The notes: generated by a model not told the origin, from the letters alone. 64,000 bases of DNA from G963677085 sp963677085 (GCA_963677085.2 CAXXFH010000004.1:2294001-2358000), one strand, 5' to 3'. Positions 51,375 through 60,337 are shown, counted from the first letter of the stretch. Program-made: numbers and translations.

Positions 51375-52507
51375 GATTTTTGCCTTCATTTGGTTCACTT
51401 CGTCCCCGCGCTTCGCGTGGGAACGCACGCTCCGACGCTTTGCGTCGTAGGACCGCCGAACACCGTCGCCCCGCAAACGAGAGAACGCAACCCTGGCCTT
51501 TCGCCTTCTTTCAGCTTCCCCTGGCGGTTTTTGTCATCCTACACGGCACTACCTTGGTTCATGCCCAGGACACCGTGACCATCGCCACGGGCGACGAGGG
51601 CGGAACGATTCGTGCCTTGGGCAAGATCCTCGACTACACGGGCCGCGAGTTGACCTTGGACACGGCCGGCAATGTGCGAAAGCAGATTCCGGCCGAGAAG
51701 GTCGTTGGCATCGAAACGCAATATACGCCGCAACAGCAAGAGGCCGACGCCCGAATGGCCCAGCACCGGTTCGCTGAAGCGGCCGTGCTCTATCGTCAAG
51801 CATTGCAGGCCGAGTCGCGAAGTTGGGTCCGCCGGCAGATCATCGCCCAAATGGTCTGGTGTTATCGGGCATTGGGGCAGCAACAACAGGCCGGCGAGAC
51901 CTTTCTGGTGCTGTTGCGAAGCGACCCGCAGACGCCCGACTTCGACTGCATCCCGCTGGCTTGGGCACCTCGACAGCCAGACGCTGGCCTAGAGCAGGCC
52001 GCCCGGCAGTGGATGGCCCGTGAGGAGCCGGCCGCGCAGTTGTTGGGGGCAAGCCATTTGTTGCGTAGTCCGATGCAGGCGGCAGCGCTCGAGCGACTTC
52101 GCCAGTTGCGAACCGACGGCGACCATCGGGTGGCCTCGTTGACCACGGCCCAGTTGTGGCGCCCCACATTGGTTACGGCCGACGCCGCGCAGGTCGACGG
52201 TTGGGCCCGGCTGGTCGAGCAAATGCCCGAGCCGCTCCGCGCTGGTCCGTACTATCTCGTGGGAATCGCCCGGCTGCGGCAACAGCAGTGGACCCCGGCG
52301 GCTTTGACGCTGATGCGGTTGCCGATTCTCTATCCGCGACATCGTCGCCTGGCATCGGAGGCATTGTTGGAGACGGCCCACGCATTGGAAAAACTCGGTC
52401 GCCGCGCCGAAGCCGCACGGCTCTACGGCGAACTGATCCGCGACTATCCGGAGAGTGAAGCGAAGGCTGAGGCGGAAGGGAAGAGGCTGGAGGTTGGAGG
52501 CCAGTGA
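51371..52507 (+). CDS. Secreted TPR-containing protein
   Basis: A 378-aa protein. After the N-terminal ~45 residues comes a signal-like helix (FFQLPLAVFVILHGTTLVHAQ), then a beta segment (GTIRALGKILDYTGRELTLDTA) and tetratricopeptide-type helices (ARMAQHRFAEAAVLYRQALQAE ... LERLRQLR ... ALLETAHALEKLGRRAEAARLYGELIRDYP). The N-terminal stretch RPRASRGNARSDALRRR is encoded by a family E hairpin (51394-51452), an apparent repeat entry upstream of the signal peptide. It overlaps the VWA gene by 4 bp. Likely a periplasmic scaffold for the cluster. Confidence 0.75.
   Translation: MRFLPSFGSLRPRASRGNARSDALRRRTAEHRRPANERTQPWPFAFFQLPLAVFVILHGTTLVHAQDTVTIATGDEGGTIRALGKILDYTGRELTLDTAGNVRKQIPAEKVVGIETQYTPQQQEADARMAQHRFAEAAVLYRQALQAESRSWVRRQIIAQMVWCYRALGQQQQAGETFLVLLRSDPQTPDFDCIPLAWAPRQPDAGLEQAARQWMAREEPAAQLLGASHLLRSPMQAAALERLRQLRTDGDHRVASLTTAQLWRPTLVTADAAQVDGWARLVEQMPEPLRAGPYYLVGIARLRQQQWTPAALTLMRLPILYPRHRRLASEALLETAHALEKLGRRAEAARLYGELIRDYPESEAKAEAEGKRLEVGGQ
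51394..51452. repeat. Hairpin repeat family E inside a coding region
   Basis: TCCCCGCGCTTCGCGTGGGAACG and CGACGCTTTGCGTCG, within the N-terminal part of the TPR gene. It preserves the frame. Confidence 0.7.
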
Positions 52508-52585
52508 GTTAGCAATCGGCCGCAGTTGGCGGCTCAATTTAGGTAACTTACATCCCAGAAGTTATCGCATTTGAGTCAAGTTTCA

Positions 52586-52651
52586 GCGACCATCGGGAGC
52601 GGGTTCTTGTTCTGGGTGCGGCAGCACCAACTGGTCCGAGGCCCTGCCTCG
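52586..52651 (+). repeat. Interspersed repeat family A, copy 6
   Basis: GCGACCATCGGGAGCGGG ... GGTCCGAGGCCCTGCCTCG; diverged copy between the TPR and TolQ-like genes. Confidence 0.7.
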
Positions 52652-52745
52652 TTAGATTCTCTTACATGAAGTGCCCGACCGCACTACAATGCGAGTTTTC
52701 CCTCTACGACCAACCTCGAAGATCATCAACTTTTTACATAGCTTA

Positions 52746-52814
52746 GCGACCAACGAGAGCGGGTTGCTGGTAAGGGTGCGACAGCTCCGGTTTGGTTGGC
52801 GCCCCTGCCGCCCT
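52746..52814 (+). repeat. Interspersed repeat family A, copy 7
   Basis: GCGACCAACGAGAGCGGG ... GGTTTGGTTGGCGCCCCTGC; tandem with copy 6, ~95 bp apart, 29 bp upstream of the TolQ-like start. Confidence 0.75.
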
Positions 52815-52842
52815 ATGATGGGTCAGACGGAAGGAGACCGCC

Positions 52843-53787
52843 TTGGTTAGAGTCTTACCGTGTAACACGCGCGCATCCGGCGCGCATATTAGCGACCCGT
52901 CGCAACGGACCGCCGGCGAGTCGGTGTTCTCTGTTCGGTCGCGGTCGTGCCGTATTCGGACGGTGGCGTTATTCGTTGCCCTGGTGCTAGCGGCAACCGT
53001 TTGGAGCTGGCAGCAGGCCGCGGCCCAAGTGGCGGGGGACCAAGTGTCGGGCGGGGCCTCGGGGGTATCCACGTCTGGAGATTCGACTTCCGCCGAGGAG
53101 GGGGCGTCCGGCTCGATCGGCGAAATCCTCACGGCCGGTGGTCCGGTCGGAATCTTGATTCTGCTGCTGTCGCTGGCTGCCGTAGCCCTGGTGTTCGAAC
53201 ACATCATGACCATTCGTCAGGCCGTGATCATGCCGCCCGGGCTGAGCGACGATGTGCGCGCCCTGCTGATCGAAGGGCAGATCGCGGCGGCTCGGGAACG
53301 TTGTCGCCAGCAACCGAGTTTTCTGGCCTTCGTGATGGAAGCCGGCATGGGCGAAGTCGATGGCGGATGGCCAGCCGTGGAAAAGGCCTTGGAAGACGCG
53401 GCCGCCGACCAGTCGGCCCGACTGTTTCGCAAGATCGAATATCTATCGGTGATCGGTAATATCGCGCCCATGCTGGGGCTGCTGGGCACGGTGATCGGTA
53501 TGATCTTCGCCTTCCGCGAAGTGGCCAACACTCAGGGCGCCGCCCGGGCGGCCGACCTGGCCGAAGGAATCTACCTGGCCCTGGTAACCACGGTCGAAGG
53601 CCTCATCGTGGCAATTCCCTCGCTGGCGGCGTTTGCCGTGTTTCGCAATCGGGTAGACCAGCTTGTGGCCGAGGCTTCGTACGCCGCGCAGCACGCGTTT
53701 ATCCCGCTAAAACGGTTGCGTGCCGCTGGTGCCGGTCGGACGCGAAACGTGGCGCCGCCCAGTCCTCCGCCGCTGGGAGGACAATGA
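52843..53787 (+). CDS. TolQ/ExbB/MotA-type proton channel protein
   Basis: A 314-aa membrane protein with an N-terminal export helix (about 38-60) and the MotA/TolQ/ExbB domain: helix 1 at about 96-118 (PVGILILLLSLAAVALVFEH), a cytoplasmic loop (SDDVRALLIEGQIAAARERCRQQ) and two helices around 190-260 (YLSVIGNIAPMLGLLGTVIGMI and LVTTVEGLIVAIPSLAAFAVF, with the conserved Pro-Gly and Thr). It uses proton flow to energise outer-envelope work. TTG 52843 was taken with AAGGAGA 5 bp upstream. It overlaps the next gene by 4 bp, so ExbD is coupled. Confidence 0.87.
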   Translation: MVRVLPCNTRASGAHISDPSQRTAGESVFSVRSRSCRIRTVALFVALVLAATVWSWQQAAAQVAGDQVSGGASGVSTSGDSTSAEEGASGSIGEILTAGGPVGILILLLSLAAVALVFEHIMTIRQAVIMPPGLSDDVRALLIEGQIAAARERCRQQPSFLAFVMEAGMGEVDGGWPAVEKALEDAAADQSARLFRKIEYLSVIGNIAPMLGLLGTVIGMIFAFREVANTQGAARAADLAEGIYLALVTTVEGLIVAIPSLAAFAVFRNRVDQLVAEASYAAQHAFIPLKRLRAAGAGRTRNVAPPSPPPLGGQ

Positions 53788-54218
53788 TGCGTGTGCCGAG
53801 CAACCTGGCCCGGGGGAGTCTCGGCTTCAACATGACGCCGATGATCGACGTGGTGTTCTTGCTGATTATCTTCTTCCTGGTCTCCAGCCACCTGGCCCAG
53901 CAGGAAATTCAGATGGAGCTGGACCTTCCCACCGCCGGTACGGGCCAGCGGCCGCAAGAGGACGAAACACGTCGGGTGGTGGTCAACGTATTGCCCGACC
54001 TCTTGCCCGGGGGCGGACAATTAATGGTCGGAGGGCGCATGCTTTCGGCCGAGGAACTGGAACAACTGATCCGTTTCGAGTCGCAGCGGACCGAAGGGCC
54101 GCTGGAGGTGCGGATTCGTAGCGACCGTCGGGTTGCGTACCGCGTGGTCGAGCCGGTGATGGTTGCCTGTGCCAAGGCCGGAGTGTGGAAAGTGACGTTC
54201 GCCGTGACGGGGAAGTGA
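53784..54218 (+). CDS. ExbD/TolR-family protein
   Basis: A 144-aa protein with the N-terminal motif FNMTPMIDVVFLLIIFFLV (the Asp in the helix is the proton-path residue) and a periplasmic domain ending VVEPVMVACAKAGVWKVTFAV. It pairs with the TolQ-like channel directly upstream (ATGA overlap). Confidence 0.9.
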   Translation: MMRVPSNLARGSLGFNMTPMIDVVFLLIIFFLVSSHLAQQEIQMELDLPTAGTGQRPQEDETRRVVVNVLPDLLPGGGQLMVGGRMLSAEELEQLIRFESQRTEGPLEVRIRSDRRVAYRVVEPVMVACAKAGVWKVTFAVTGK

Positions 54219-54246
54219 AACGAACATTCATCCGCAGTGTGTTGTC

Positions 54247-54870
54247 ATGTCGCTCGAACCAACTGCTATAACACATCTCGACCGAACCGCCCTGGATCGT
54301 CTGGCCACGCGGCTCTCGGGGGCTTTTGTCGATGACCCGATTGCCCGTTATGCCTTCGCCGACGCCGTTCGCCGACCGCGACAGGTGGCCTGGGCGCTGG
54401 GACGATTCATCCGCTACGGTTTGCTCTACGGCAAGGTTTTTTCGCTGGGCAAGGACGAGGCCGTGTCGGTTTGGGTGCCGCCGCGGTTTGTTAAAGTCAC
54501 GTTCCTGCGAACCCTGCGTAGCGGAATGCTCGCAGCGCCCCGGGCGCTGGGATGGCGAGCGTTTCAAACGTTTCGGCGTCTGACCGATCATGCCGATCGG
54601 CTGCACCGCCGAAGTGTCGCCGGACCGCATTGGTACTTGCTCCTGCTGGGGGTAACGCCGGGTTCCCAGAAACGCGGCTACGGCAAAGCCTTGATGCAAC
54701 CAGGTTTTCAGCAGGCAACGGCCGATGGCTTGCCGTGTTACCTGGAAACAATGAACGAAGTGAACATTCCCTACTACGAAAAACACGGGTTCGAAGTAGC
54801 CGTGCACGATCGTACGCCCGGCCAACCCGATATCTGGACCATGGTGAAGGAGAAAAAAGGGGAAGGATGA
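54247..54870 (+). CDS. GNAT-family acetyltransferase
   Basis: A 207-aa GNAT enzyme using acetyl-CoA. The N-terminal half is acceptor-side (LSGAFVDDPIARYAFAD); the acyl-donor site is LLLLGVTPGSQKRGYGKALM near 135-153 (Q/R-x-x-G-x-G/A loop) and the C-terminal motif is YLETMNEVNIPYYEKHGFEV. The substrate is unknown. It lies between the two exbD-type genes in the same direction, which is unusual for that cluster. Confidence 0.85.
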   Translation: MSLEPTAITHLDRTALDRLATRLSGAFVDDPIARYAFADAVRRPRQVAWALGRFIRYGLLYGKVFSLGKDEAVSVWVPPRFVKVTFLRTLRSGMLAAPRALGWRAFQTFRRLTDHADRLHRRSVAGPHWYLLLLGVTPGSQKRGYGKALMQPGFQQATADGLPCYLETMNEVNIPYYEKHGFEVAVHDRTPGQPDIWTMVKEKKGEG

Positions 54871-54902
54871 ATTCTGAGAACGTGTTTAGAAGAAAATGGC
54901 GC

Positions 54903-55051
54903 GCCCTCTCCCACTGTGCGGGAGAGGGTGGCGGCGAAGCCGCCGGGTGAGGGTGGGTTGCTGCGGTGAAGATGTTTTCTTCCTGGAAGGTCCTTGCCGC
55001 GACAGTCCCCTCACCCCCGGCCCCTCTCCCCGGCGAGGAGAGGGGAGAAGG
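54903..55051. repeat. Composite repeat family C, copy 4 (inverted)
   Basis: Hairpins CCCTCTCCCACTGTGCGGGAG plus GGCGGCGAAGCCGCCGGGTG, the linker, and CCCTCACCCCCGGCCCCTC ... GAGGAGAGGGGAG. It sits between the GNAT and second ExbD gene. Confidence 0.78.
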
Positions 55052-55095
55052 CTTTCAAAACACGTTCTTGCACTTCATCCTTCAAAAAGTATCGC

Positions 55096-55539
55096 ATGCG
55101 ACGACCAACCGGATTCCAACAGCAAGGTGAACGGCTCGACGTGAAGATGACGCCGATGATCGACGTCATTTTCTTGTTATTGATTTTCTTTGTCTGCACG
55201 GCCAGTTTCCAATTACCCGAGGAGATTTTGCCCACGCGATTCACCCTGCCTGGCACTTCCACGGCTGAAGTCCCGTTGGACCCCGAATTGGTCGACTTGG
55301 ACGAAATCGTCGTCGAGATCCTCTGGCGCGACGGGCGGCCGGCTTGGCGGATCAATAAACGCCAATACGGCGAGTTGGCCGAGGTGGGCGCGGTGCTGGC
55401 CACGATCAGGCGGATGCAAAGCGACCTGCCGGTGATTCTCGACGTCGAGCCGGCCGTGCCCATGGAGCACGTAATCGACGTCTACGACCTCTGCCGCAGC
55501 GTGGGACTTGAACGGATTCAGTTTGCGGCATCGGAATAA
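55096..55539 (+). CDS. ExbD/TolR-family protein (second)
   Basis: A 147-aa protein with VKMTPMIDVIFLLLIFFVC near the N-terminus (Asp in the membrane helix) and a periplasmic part with a terminal VIDVYDLCRSVGLERIQFA. It is the second ExbD in this cluster; two ExbD per ExbB is common in planctomycetes. The start ATG 55096 gives the normal short N-terminus. Confidence 0.88.
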   Translation: MRRPTGFQQQGERLDVKMTPMIDVIFLLLIFFVCTASFQLPEEILPTRFTLPGTSTAEVPLDPELVDLDEIVVEILWRDGRPAWRINKRQYGELAEVGAVLATIRRMQSDLPVILDVEPAVPMEHVIDVYDLCRSVGLERIQFAASE

Positions 55540-55559
55540 TGTTACGAGGACGGCAATAG

Positions 55560-58199
55560 ATGGTCGAGCAGTGTCGGGTGTCGTATCGGGTGCCATGCCC
55601 ATGCTTGTGTGAGCATGCTCAATTGTTGCGGCAACATGCCCACACGAGCGTGGGCATGGCACCCAGTGCGTCCTATAAACGACTTCCCGGTGTGCTCGCA
55701 ACCGTGGCGGTTTTGTTGTTCTTGTCGCTGTCGGCCGGCGTGTCTCGTGCCGACGACACCTCGACCGACCAACGTTACCTGGCCGGGCTTCGCTCGCGAG
55801 GGCTGTACGAGTTGGCCGAGGCCTATTGTACGCAGCAGTTGGCCCGCGCCGATTTGGCGCCGTCGGAACAGGCCGATCTGACAATCGAACTTGCCCGAAG
55901 TCTGGCCGAACAGGCGGCCAGTTCTCCGTCGGCCGAGCGGCAGCCGCTTTGGGCCCGATCGCAGGACGTAGTAACCGAGTTTGTTCGCCGCAGCCCGACG
56001 AATCCGCGGTTGCCGTTGGTGCGGATGCAGGGGGCCCTGGTTTCGTTGGCCCGCGGTGAACTTGCCCGCCAGGAAGCCGAAGTCGTGGCCCACGGCGAGC
56101 CGCTTCTTGACGACGCACGGACGAACCTTCGGCTGGCTGTCCGCTCGTTGGAGTCGTTGGCCGAAGACGTCGAGCGGCAATGGCGCGAAGTGAATCTGTC
56201 GGGCGGTCAACGGTCCGACCGCATGCCCGGCTATCAGTTAGTAGCGTTGAAGAAAAACATCGAATACCAGTTGGCCCGGGCACGTCGCAACCAGGCGTTG
56301 TGCTATCCGAGCGATAGTGCGGATCGTGCCAATTCGCTCAATGAAGCCATCAAGCAGCTTGAGCCTTTGGCCCGCGTCGAGGCTGCCGACCCGTTGGCGT
56401 GGCGTGCCCGGCTCGACCTGATCAAGTGTTACCGTTTGTTGAAGAACTACACGACGGCCGACCGGATGATTGCGGCCGTCGTACAATTAAAGCCACCACC
56501 GCGCGTGATTCTGAAGACTCAGGCGGAGCAAATCCAGCTTGCCTTGGTCACCGACCACCTCGACGCCGCGTTGACCATGTTGGACAAACCGCGGCAGATC
56601 AACGGTATTACCTCGCCCGAGCTCGATTACGCTTGGCTGCAGACCATTCTGGCGGCCTGGCGCAGAGCACTCGACGCAAATCGCGACTCCGAGGCCCAAC
56701 GTTGGCAAGCCAAAGCTGGCGAGATGGTCCACGTGATCGAGGCCGCCCATTCGCCCTACTGGACACGTCGGGCGGAGATGCTTTTGGCCGGTTATGTGCG
56801 TGTGTCGCCCGAAAGCGGCGACTTGGAGATGCTCGTCCGTGCGGCCGAAAGCTCGTATCGTAGCGGCCGGCTGGACGATGCCTTGACCGGTTACGACCGC
56901 GCCCGACAAGCGGCACTCGACGCCGGCGCCCGCGATCGGGCGTTCGACTTGGGCTACGCGGCGGCGGCCATCGAGCACAAACGAAACCACCACCAAGAGG
57001 CCCTGGAGCGTTACGGCCGTTTGGCGCTGGACATGCCCGGTAACTCCCGCGCTGCCGACGCACACATGCTGGCTATCCATCATGCGGGGCAGTTGGTCAA
57101 ACAGCAGCCTCAGCAGTATCTCGACGGCTACCTGGCATTGCTCGACGAGCACTTGGCCAAGTGGCCACAGGCCGCCGATGCGGGAAAAGTCCGCATGCAA
57201 TTGGGACGATTGCGGGAACATCGGGTCGACTGGGCCGGGGCCGTTGAGGCCTATCGAGGCGTGGCGCCCGACGATCCCCAATTTGCCCTCGCGGTTCAAG
57301 CGGCGGCCCGGTGTTACGAGGCCTGGCTGAAGCAATGTCAGGCCGACAGTAAACCAACCGAGCAGATTGCCGACAATGCGGCCGAGTGGTTCGAGTCGTT
57401 GGCCAGGACCTCGCCCGAGCAATCGGCCGGCGATTCTTTGGATGCCGTGCAACAAGCGGCCATCGTCGCTGCCGCGCGATTGTGGGTAAACTACGCGCCA
57501 TCGGGCCAGCATCGGGCCGAGGAAATGCTTGCCCAGACATTGCGTGATAATCCCGACGCGCCCGAGGCCTGGCGCACCACGGCTGAAGCCCTGTTGGTGT
57601 CGGCCTTGGCAGCGCAAGGCAAGCGGCGCGAGGCCGCCGAGGTGCTCGAACACATCTCGGGCGGATCGGCCGCGCAGTTGCTCGACTTGCTGGCTGGTTT
57701 GGTCCGCGTAGCGCAAACGGCCACGCCTGCCGTGCGCGCGGAACTGGCCGCACTAGAGCTTCAAACTGTCGAGTTGCTGCGTCGTAACACAAACCGGCTC
57801 CAAGCCGATCAGCAGCGGCGTCTTGCCCGCCTTGAAGCCCAAGCCCTGGCCGACGCCGGCCACACACGCGAGGCCCTGCTGGCGTATCGTCGTTTGGCCG
57901 AAGCCTATCCGCGCGATGGCGAACTGCAAGAGGCCTACGCCGAGTTGCTCGTCGAGCAAACCGATCGCGTGTCGCTGCAAACGGCCTTGGGCAAATGGCG
58001 TGAGCTTGAGAAACATTCGCCCGAGCGGAGTGCGCGTTGGTTTCGGGCGAAGTACAACGTGGCGCTTATCCAGTTTCGATTGGGCGAGAAGGCGAAAGCC
58101 GCCAAAATCATCACGCTCTTGAAGCTCTTGCAACCCGACCTGGGCGGCCCGGAGATGCGTGCAAAGTTCGAGTCGCTGCTGCGACGCTGCCAGGGGTAG
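55560..58199 (+). CDS. Large secreted TPR-repeat protein
   Basis: An 879-aa protein, mostly tetratricopeptide-type helical repeats from about residue 70 on (for example GLYELAEAYCTQQLARADL, LARAEAADPLAWRARLDLIK, DDALTGYDRARQAALDAGARDRAF, LLAYRRLAEAYPRDGELQEAYAELL). A signal-like hydrophobic part lies at about residues 40-60 (GVLATVAVLLFLSLSAGVS). ATG 55560 has GAGGAC upstream but the ~35 residues before the signal are encoded by a family I hairpin (55594-55664); ATG 55656 is a possible start at the signal. It is the last gene of the VWA/TolQ/ExbD cluster and may be its periplasmic scaffold. Confidence 0.8.
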   Translation: MVEQCRVSYRVPCPCLCEHAQLLRQHAHTSVGMAPSASYKRLPGVLATVAVLLFLSLSAGVSRADDTSTDQRYLAGLRSRGLYELAEAYCTQQLARADLAPSEQADLTIELARSLAEQAASSPSAERQPLWARSQDVVTEFVRRSPTNPRLPLVRMQGALVSLARGELARQEAEVVAHGEPLLDDARTNLRLAVRSLESLAEDVERQWREVNLSGGQRSDRMPGYQLVALKKNIEYQLARARRNQALCYPSDSADRANSLNEAIKQLEPLARVEAADPLAWRARLDLIKCYRLLKNYTTADRMIAAVVQLKPPPRVILKTQAEQIQLALVTDHLDAALTMLDKPRQINGITSPELDYAWLQTILAAWRRALDANRDSEAQRWQAKAGEMVHVIEAAHSPYWTRRAEMLLAGYVRVSPESGDLEMLVRAAESSYRSGRLDDALTGYDRARQAALDAGARDRAFDLGYAAAAIEHKRNHHQEALERYGRLALDMPGNSRAADAHMLAIHHAGQLVKQQPQQYLDGYLALLDEHLAKWPQAADAGKVRMQLGRLREHRVDWAGAVEAYRGVAPDDPQFALAVQAAARCYEAWLKQCQADSKPTEQIADNAAEWFESLARTSPEQSAGDSLDAVQQAAIVAAARLWVNYAPSGQHRAEEMLAQTLRDNPDAPEAWRTTAEALLVSALAAQGKRREAAEVLEHISGGSAAQLLDLLAGLVRVAQTATPAVRAELAALELQTVELLRRNTNRLQADQQRRLARLEAQALADAGHTREALLAYRRLAEAYPRDGELQEAYAELLVEQTDRVSLQTALGKWRELEKHSPERSARWFRAKYNVALIQFRLGEKAKAAKIITLLKLLQPDLGGPEMRAKFESLLRRCQG
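55594..55664. repeat. Hairpin repeats family I inside or before a coding region
   Basis: TGCCATGCCCATGCTTGTGTGAG and CATGCCCACACGAGCGTGGGCATG palindromes, within the N-terminal open frame of the large TPR protein. Confidence 0.65.
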
Positions 58200-58220
58200 T
58201 AGCGGTTCACGGTCTTTGTC

Positions 58221-58300
58221 TTTTGACAGGATAACAGGATCGGCAGGATGGCTCGTGACACAGCCTCGCTGATCCTATCGATCCTGTTATCCTGTCAAAA
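58221..58300. repeat. Perfect 22-bp inverted repeat, family J, copy 2
   Basis: TTTTGACAGGATAACAGGAT and its exact complement (58279-58300), with a 36-bp loop, followed by A/T bases. It is a strong bidirectional terminator candidate; the same unit occurs at 30425-30509. Confidence 0.8.
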
Positions 58301-58702
58301 AAACGAATCACCGTGAATAATGGACCATGGGTGGCCTGTTCGTTGGTACATGCCTCAAATGCTTTCTGGCAAAGATGTTAGGGTAAAACCCGCCGGGGCA
58401 TCGAAGGTTTTCTCAAGAATTCTCGAAAATCCTCCGCAAGACGGCGTCGGCCGACGGTAACCGTCTTCTCAGAGGCAAGCTTGTCGCCGGAGGTCAATGG
58501 GAAAGCCAAAACGATAAACGACGAAGTGCAACTGTCGCCGCGATGTCGGCAACTCACGGCTTCATTCCATCGAGCATCTTTTTTTGTCGTTCGACGTCTT
58601 GGCATTTGTCATTTCCGTCCAGTTCTGTTGCCGCCGCGTGCCAAAAGCGCGAGGTGGTCGTCGGTCTGAAGTGCGTTGAAACATTTTTTTGGAGGTGTAC
58701 CT
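58301..58702. other. Non-coding leader region
   Basis: About 400 bp before the HtrA gene. I see no gene or repeat family; it presumably holds its promoter. GGAGG at 58692-58696 is the ribosome site. Confidence 0.45.
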
Positions 58703-60337
58703 ATGCAAGAGACCCTGTCGAAAATGAACCTTCGCGCCTGGTCGTGCGCGTTGGCAATTGTGGCCTGTGTTGGGCTGCTGGTAGTCGGCTCGTTGCCGCG
58801 CGATGCAGCAAATGCCGACCCTGCGTCGCCTTCGCCCGAAGTGGCGGCGGCCACCGATTCGGCCAAGGCGCTGTCGTCGGCCTTTCGTGCCGCGTCGGAC
58901 AAAGTGTTGCCGTCGGTCGTGATGATTCGCAACCTGCCGACCCCGATGAAGATTTCGAAAAAGGCTCCCACGGGCGAGTGGAAGAAAGAAGAGATTACTC
59001 CCGACGGAAAACGCCACGAGTTCGAGTTCCGTGGCACTCCGTTCGGTTTCAAGGGAACGCCGTTTGAAGACCTCTTCAAAAACAACCCGGAGATGAAGCG
59101 GTTCTTCGGCGATATTCCGTCGATGCCCGAGATGCCCGGCGGCCCCGGCGCGCCCCACGGTGGCGGTGGCATTGGCTCCGGCGTAATCATTGACGCTGCC
59201 GGTCTGATCCTTACGAACAATCACGTAGTCGACGGCGGGGGCAAGATCGTCGTTCGCCTGCAAGACGGCCGCGAGTTCGAAGCCGTCGAAATCAAGACCG
59301 ACCCGAAGACCGACTTGGCTGTCGTGCGCATCGAAGGTGCCGACGGGCTGGTGGCCGCCGAACTGGGCAATAGCGACGAGGTGCAAGTGGGCGATTGGGT
59401 CCTGGCGCTGGGCGATCCGTTCGGGCTGGAAGGCACCGTAACGGCCGGCATCATCAGTGCCAAGGGTCGCGGTATCGGCATCACCGCGCGGGAAAATTTC
59501 CTGCAAACCGACGCCGCTATCAACCCCGGCAACAGCGGTGGTCCGCTGGTGAATCTCGACGGCCACGTGGTCGGCATCAACACGGCCATCTCGTCGCGTA
59601 GCGGAGGGAACCAGGGCGTGGGCTTCGCAGTGCCGGTGAACCTGGCTAAGTGGGTCAGCCACCAGTTGGTCAGCGACGGCATCGTTCGCCGTGCCTACCT
59701 GGGCGTGATGATCCAGCCGGTCACCCACGAGTTGGCCCAGCAGTTCAACGTGAAAACCCGCGACGGCGTGCTGGTTACCGACGTCCGCAAGGATACGCCG
59801 GCCGCCAAAGCCGGGCTGAAAGAGGGCGACGTGATCGTGGAGTTCAACGGCACGAAAATCACCTCGCCGCGACAACTGCAAGGTGTGGTCGAACAAACCC
59901 AGATCGACAGCAGCACGAAGATGGTCGTCGTTCGCGACGGCAAGCGGACCACGCTCAATGTGACGGTTCGCGAGCAACCCAGCGAATACGGTTTGGCTGC
60001 GGGGATGGGACAGCAAGAGGAAGCCTCGCCCAAGGCCGAGTCGTCGACGTTCGAGAAGCTTGGCCTGCAACTCGAACAACTCACGCCGGAAGTGGCGAAG
60101 CATCTCGGATTGGAAGGTCACCAGGGTTTGGTAATTACCGAGGTGCAACCCGGCAGCCCGGCCGATGCGGCGGGACTGAAGTCCGGTATGTTAATCACCC
60201 AGGCCAACCGTAAGGCGATCGGTTCGAGCGAAGATTTGGGCAGGATCCTCGCAGAAGATGACAGCAAAGATGGCGTCCTGCTGCTGGTCCGCGACCGCAA
60301 CGGTGCCCGTTTTGTGGTCCTCTCGTTCGACGAGTGA
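58703..60337 (+). CDS. DegP/HtrA-type periplasmic serine protease
   Basis: A 544-aa exported protease and chaperone for damaged envelope proteins. The signal peptide is at about 10-37 and the trypsin-like domain has H174 (TNNHVVDG), D204 (KTDLAVV) and S278 (NPGNSGGPL). Two PDZ domains follow: about 305-405 (YLGVMIQPVTHELAQQF, GLKEGDVIVEFNG) and 440-535 (LGLQLEQLTPEVAKHLG, PADAAGLKSGMLITQ). A Gly/Pro-rich loop (RGTPFGFKGTPFEDLF to PGGPGAPHGGGG) precedes the catalytic part. ATG 58703 follows GGAGGTGTACCT. The order and length fit DegP/DegQ. Confidence 0.93.
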   Translation: MQETLSKMNLRAWSCALAIVACVGLLVVGSLPRDAANADPASPSPEVAAATDSAKALSSAFRAASDKVLPSVVMIRNLPTPMKISKKAPTGEWKKEEITPDGKRHEFEFRGTPFGFKGTPFEDLFKNNPEMKRFFGDIPSMPEMPGGPGAPHGGGGIGSGVIIDAAGLILTNNHVVDGGGKIVVRLQDGREFEAVEIKTDPKTDLAVVRIEGADGLVAAELGNSDEVQVGDWVLALGDPFGLEGTVTAGIISAKGRGIGITARENFLQTDAAINPGNSGGPLVNLDGHVVGINTAISSRSGGNQGVGFAVPVNLAKWVSHQLVSDGIVRRAYLGVMIQPVTHELAQQFNVKTRDGVLVTDVRKDTPAAKAGLKEGDVIVEFNGTKITSPRQLQGVVEQTQIDSSTKMVVVRDGKRTTLNVTVREQPSEYGLAAGMGQQEEASPKAESSTFEKLGLQLEQLTPEVAKHLGLEGHQGLVITEVQPGSPADAAGLKSGMLITQANRKAIGSSEDLGRILAEDDSKDGVLLLVRDRNGARFVVLSFDE

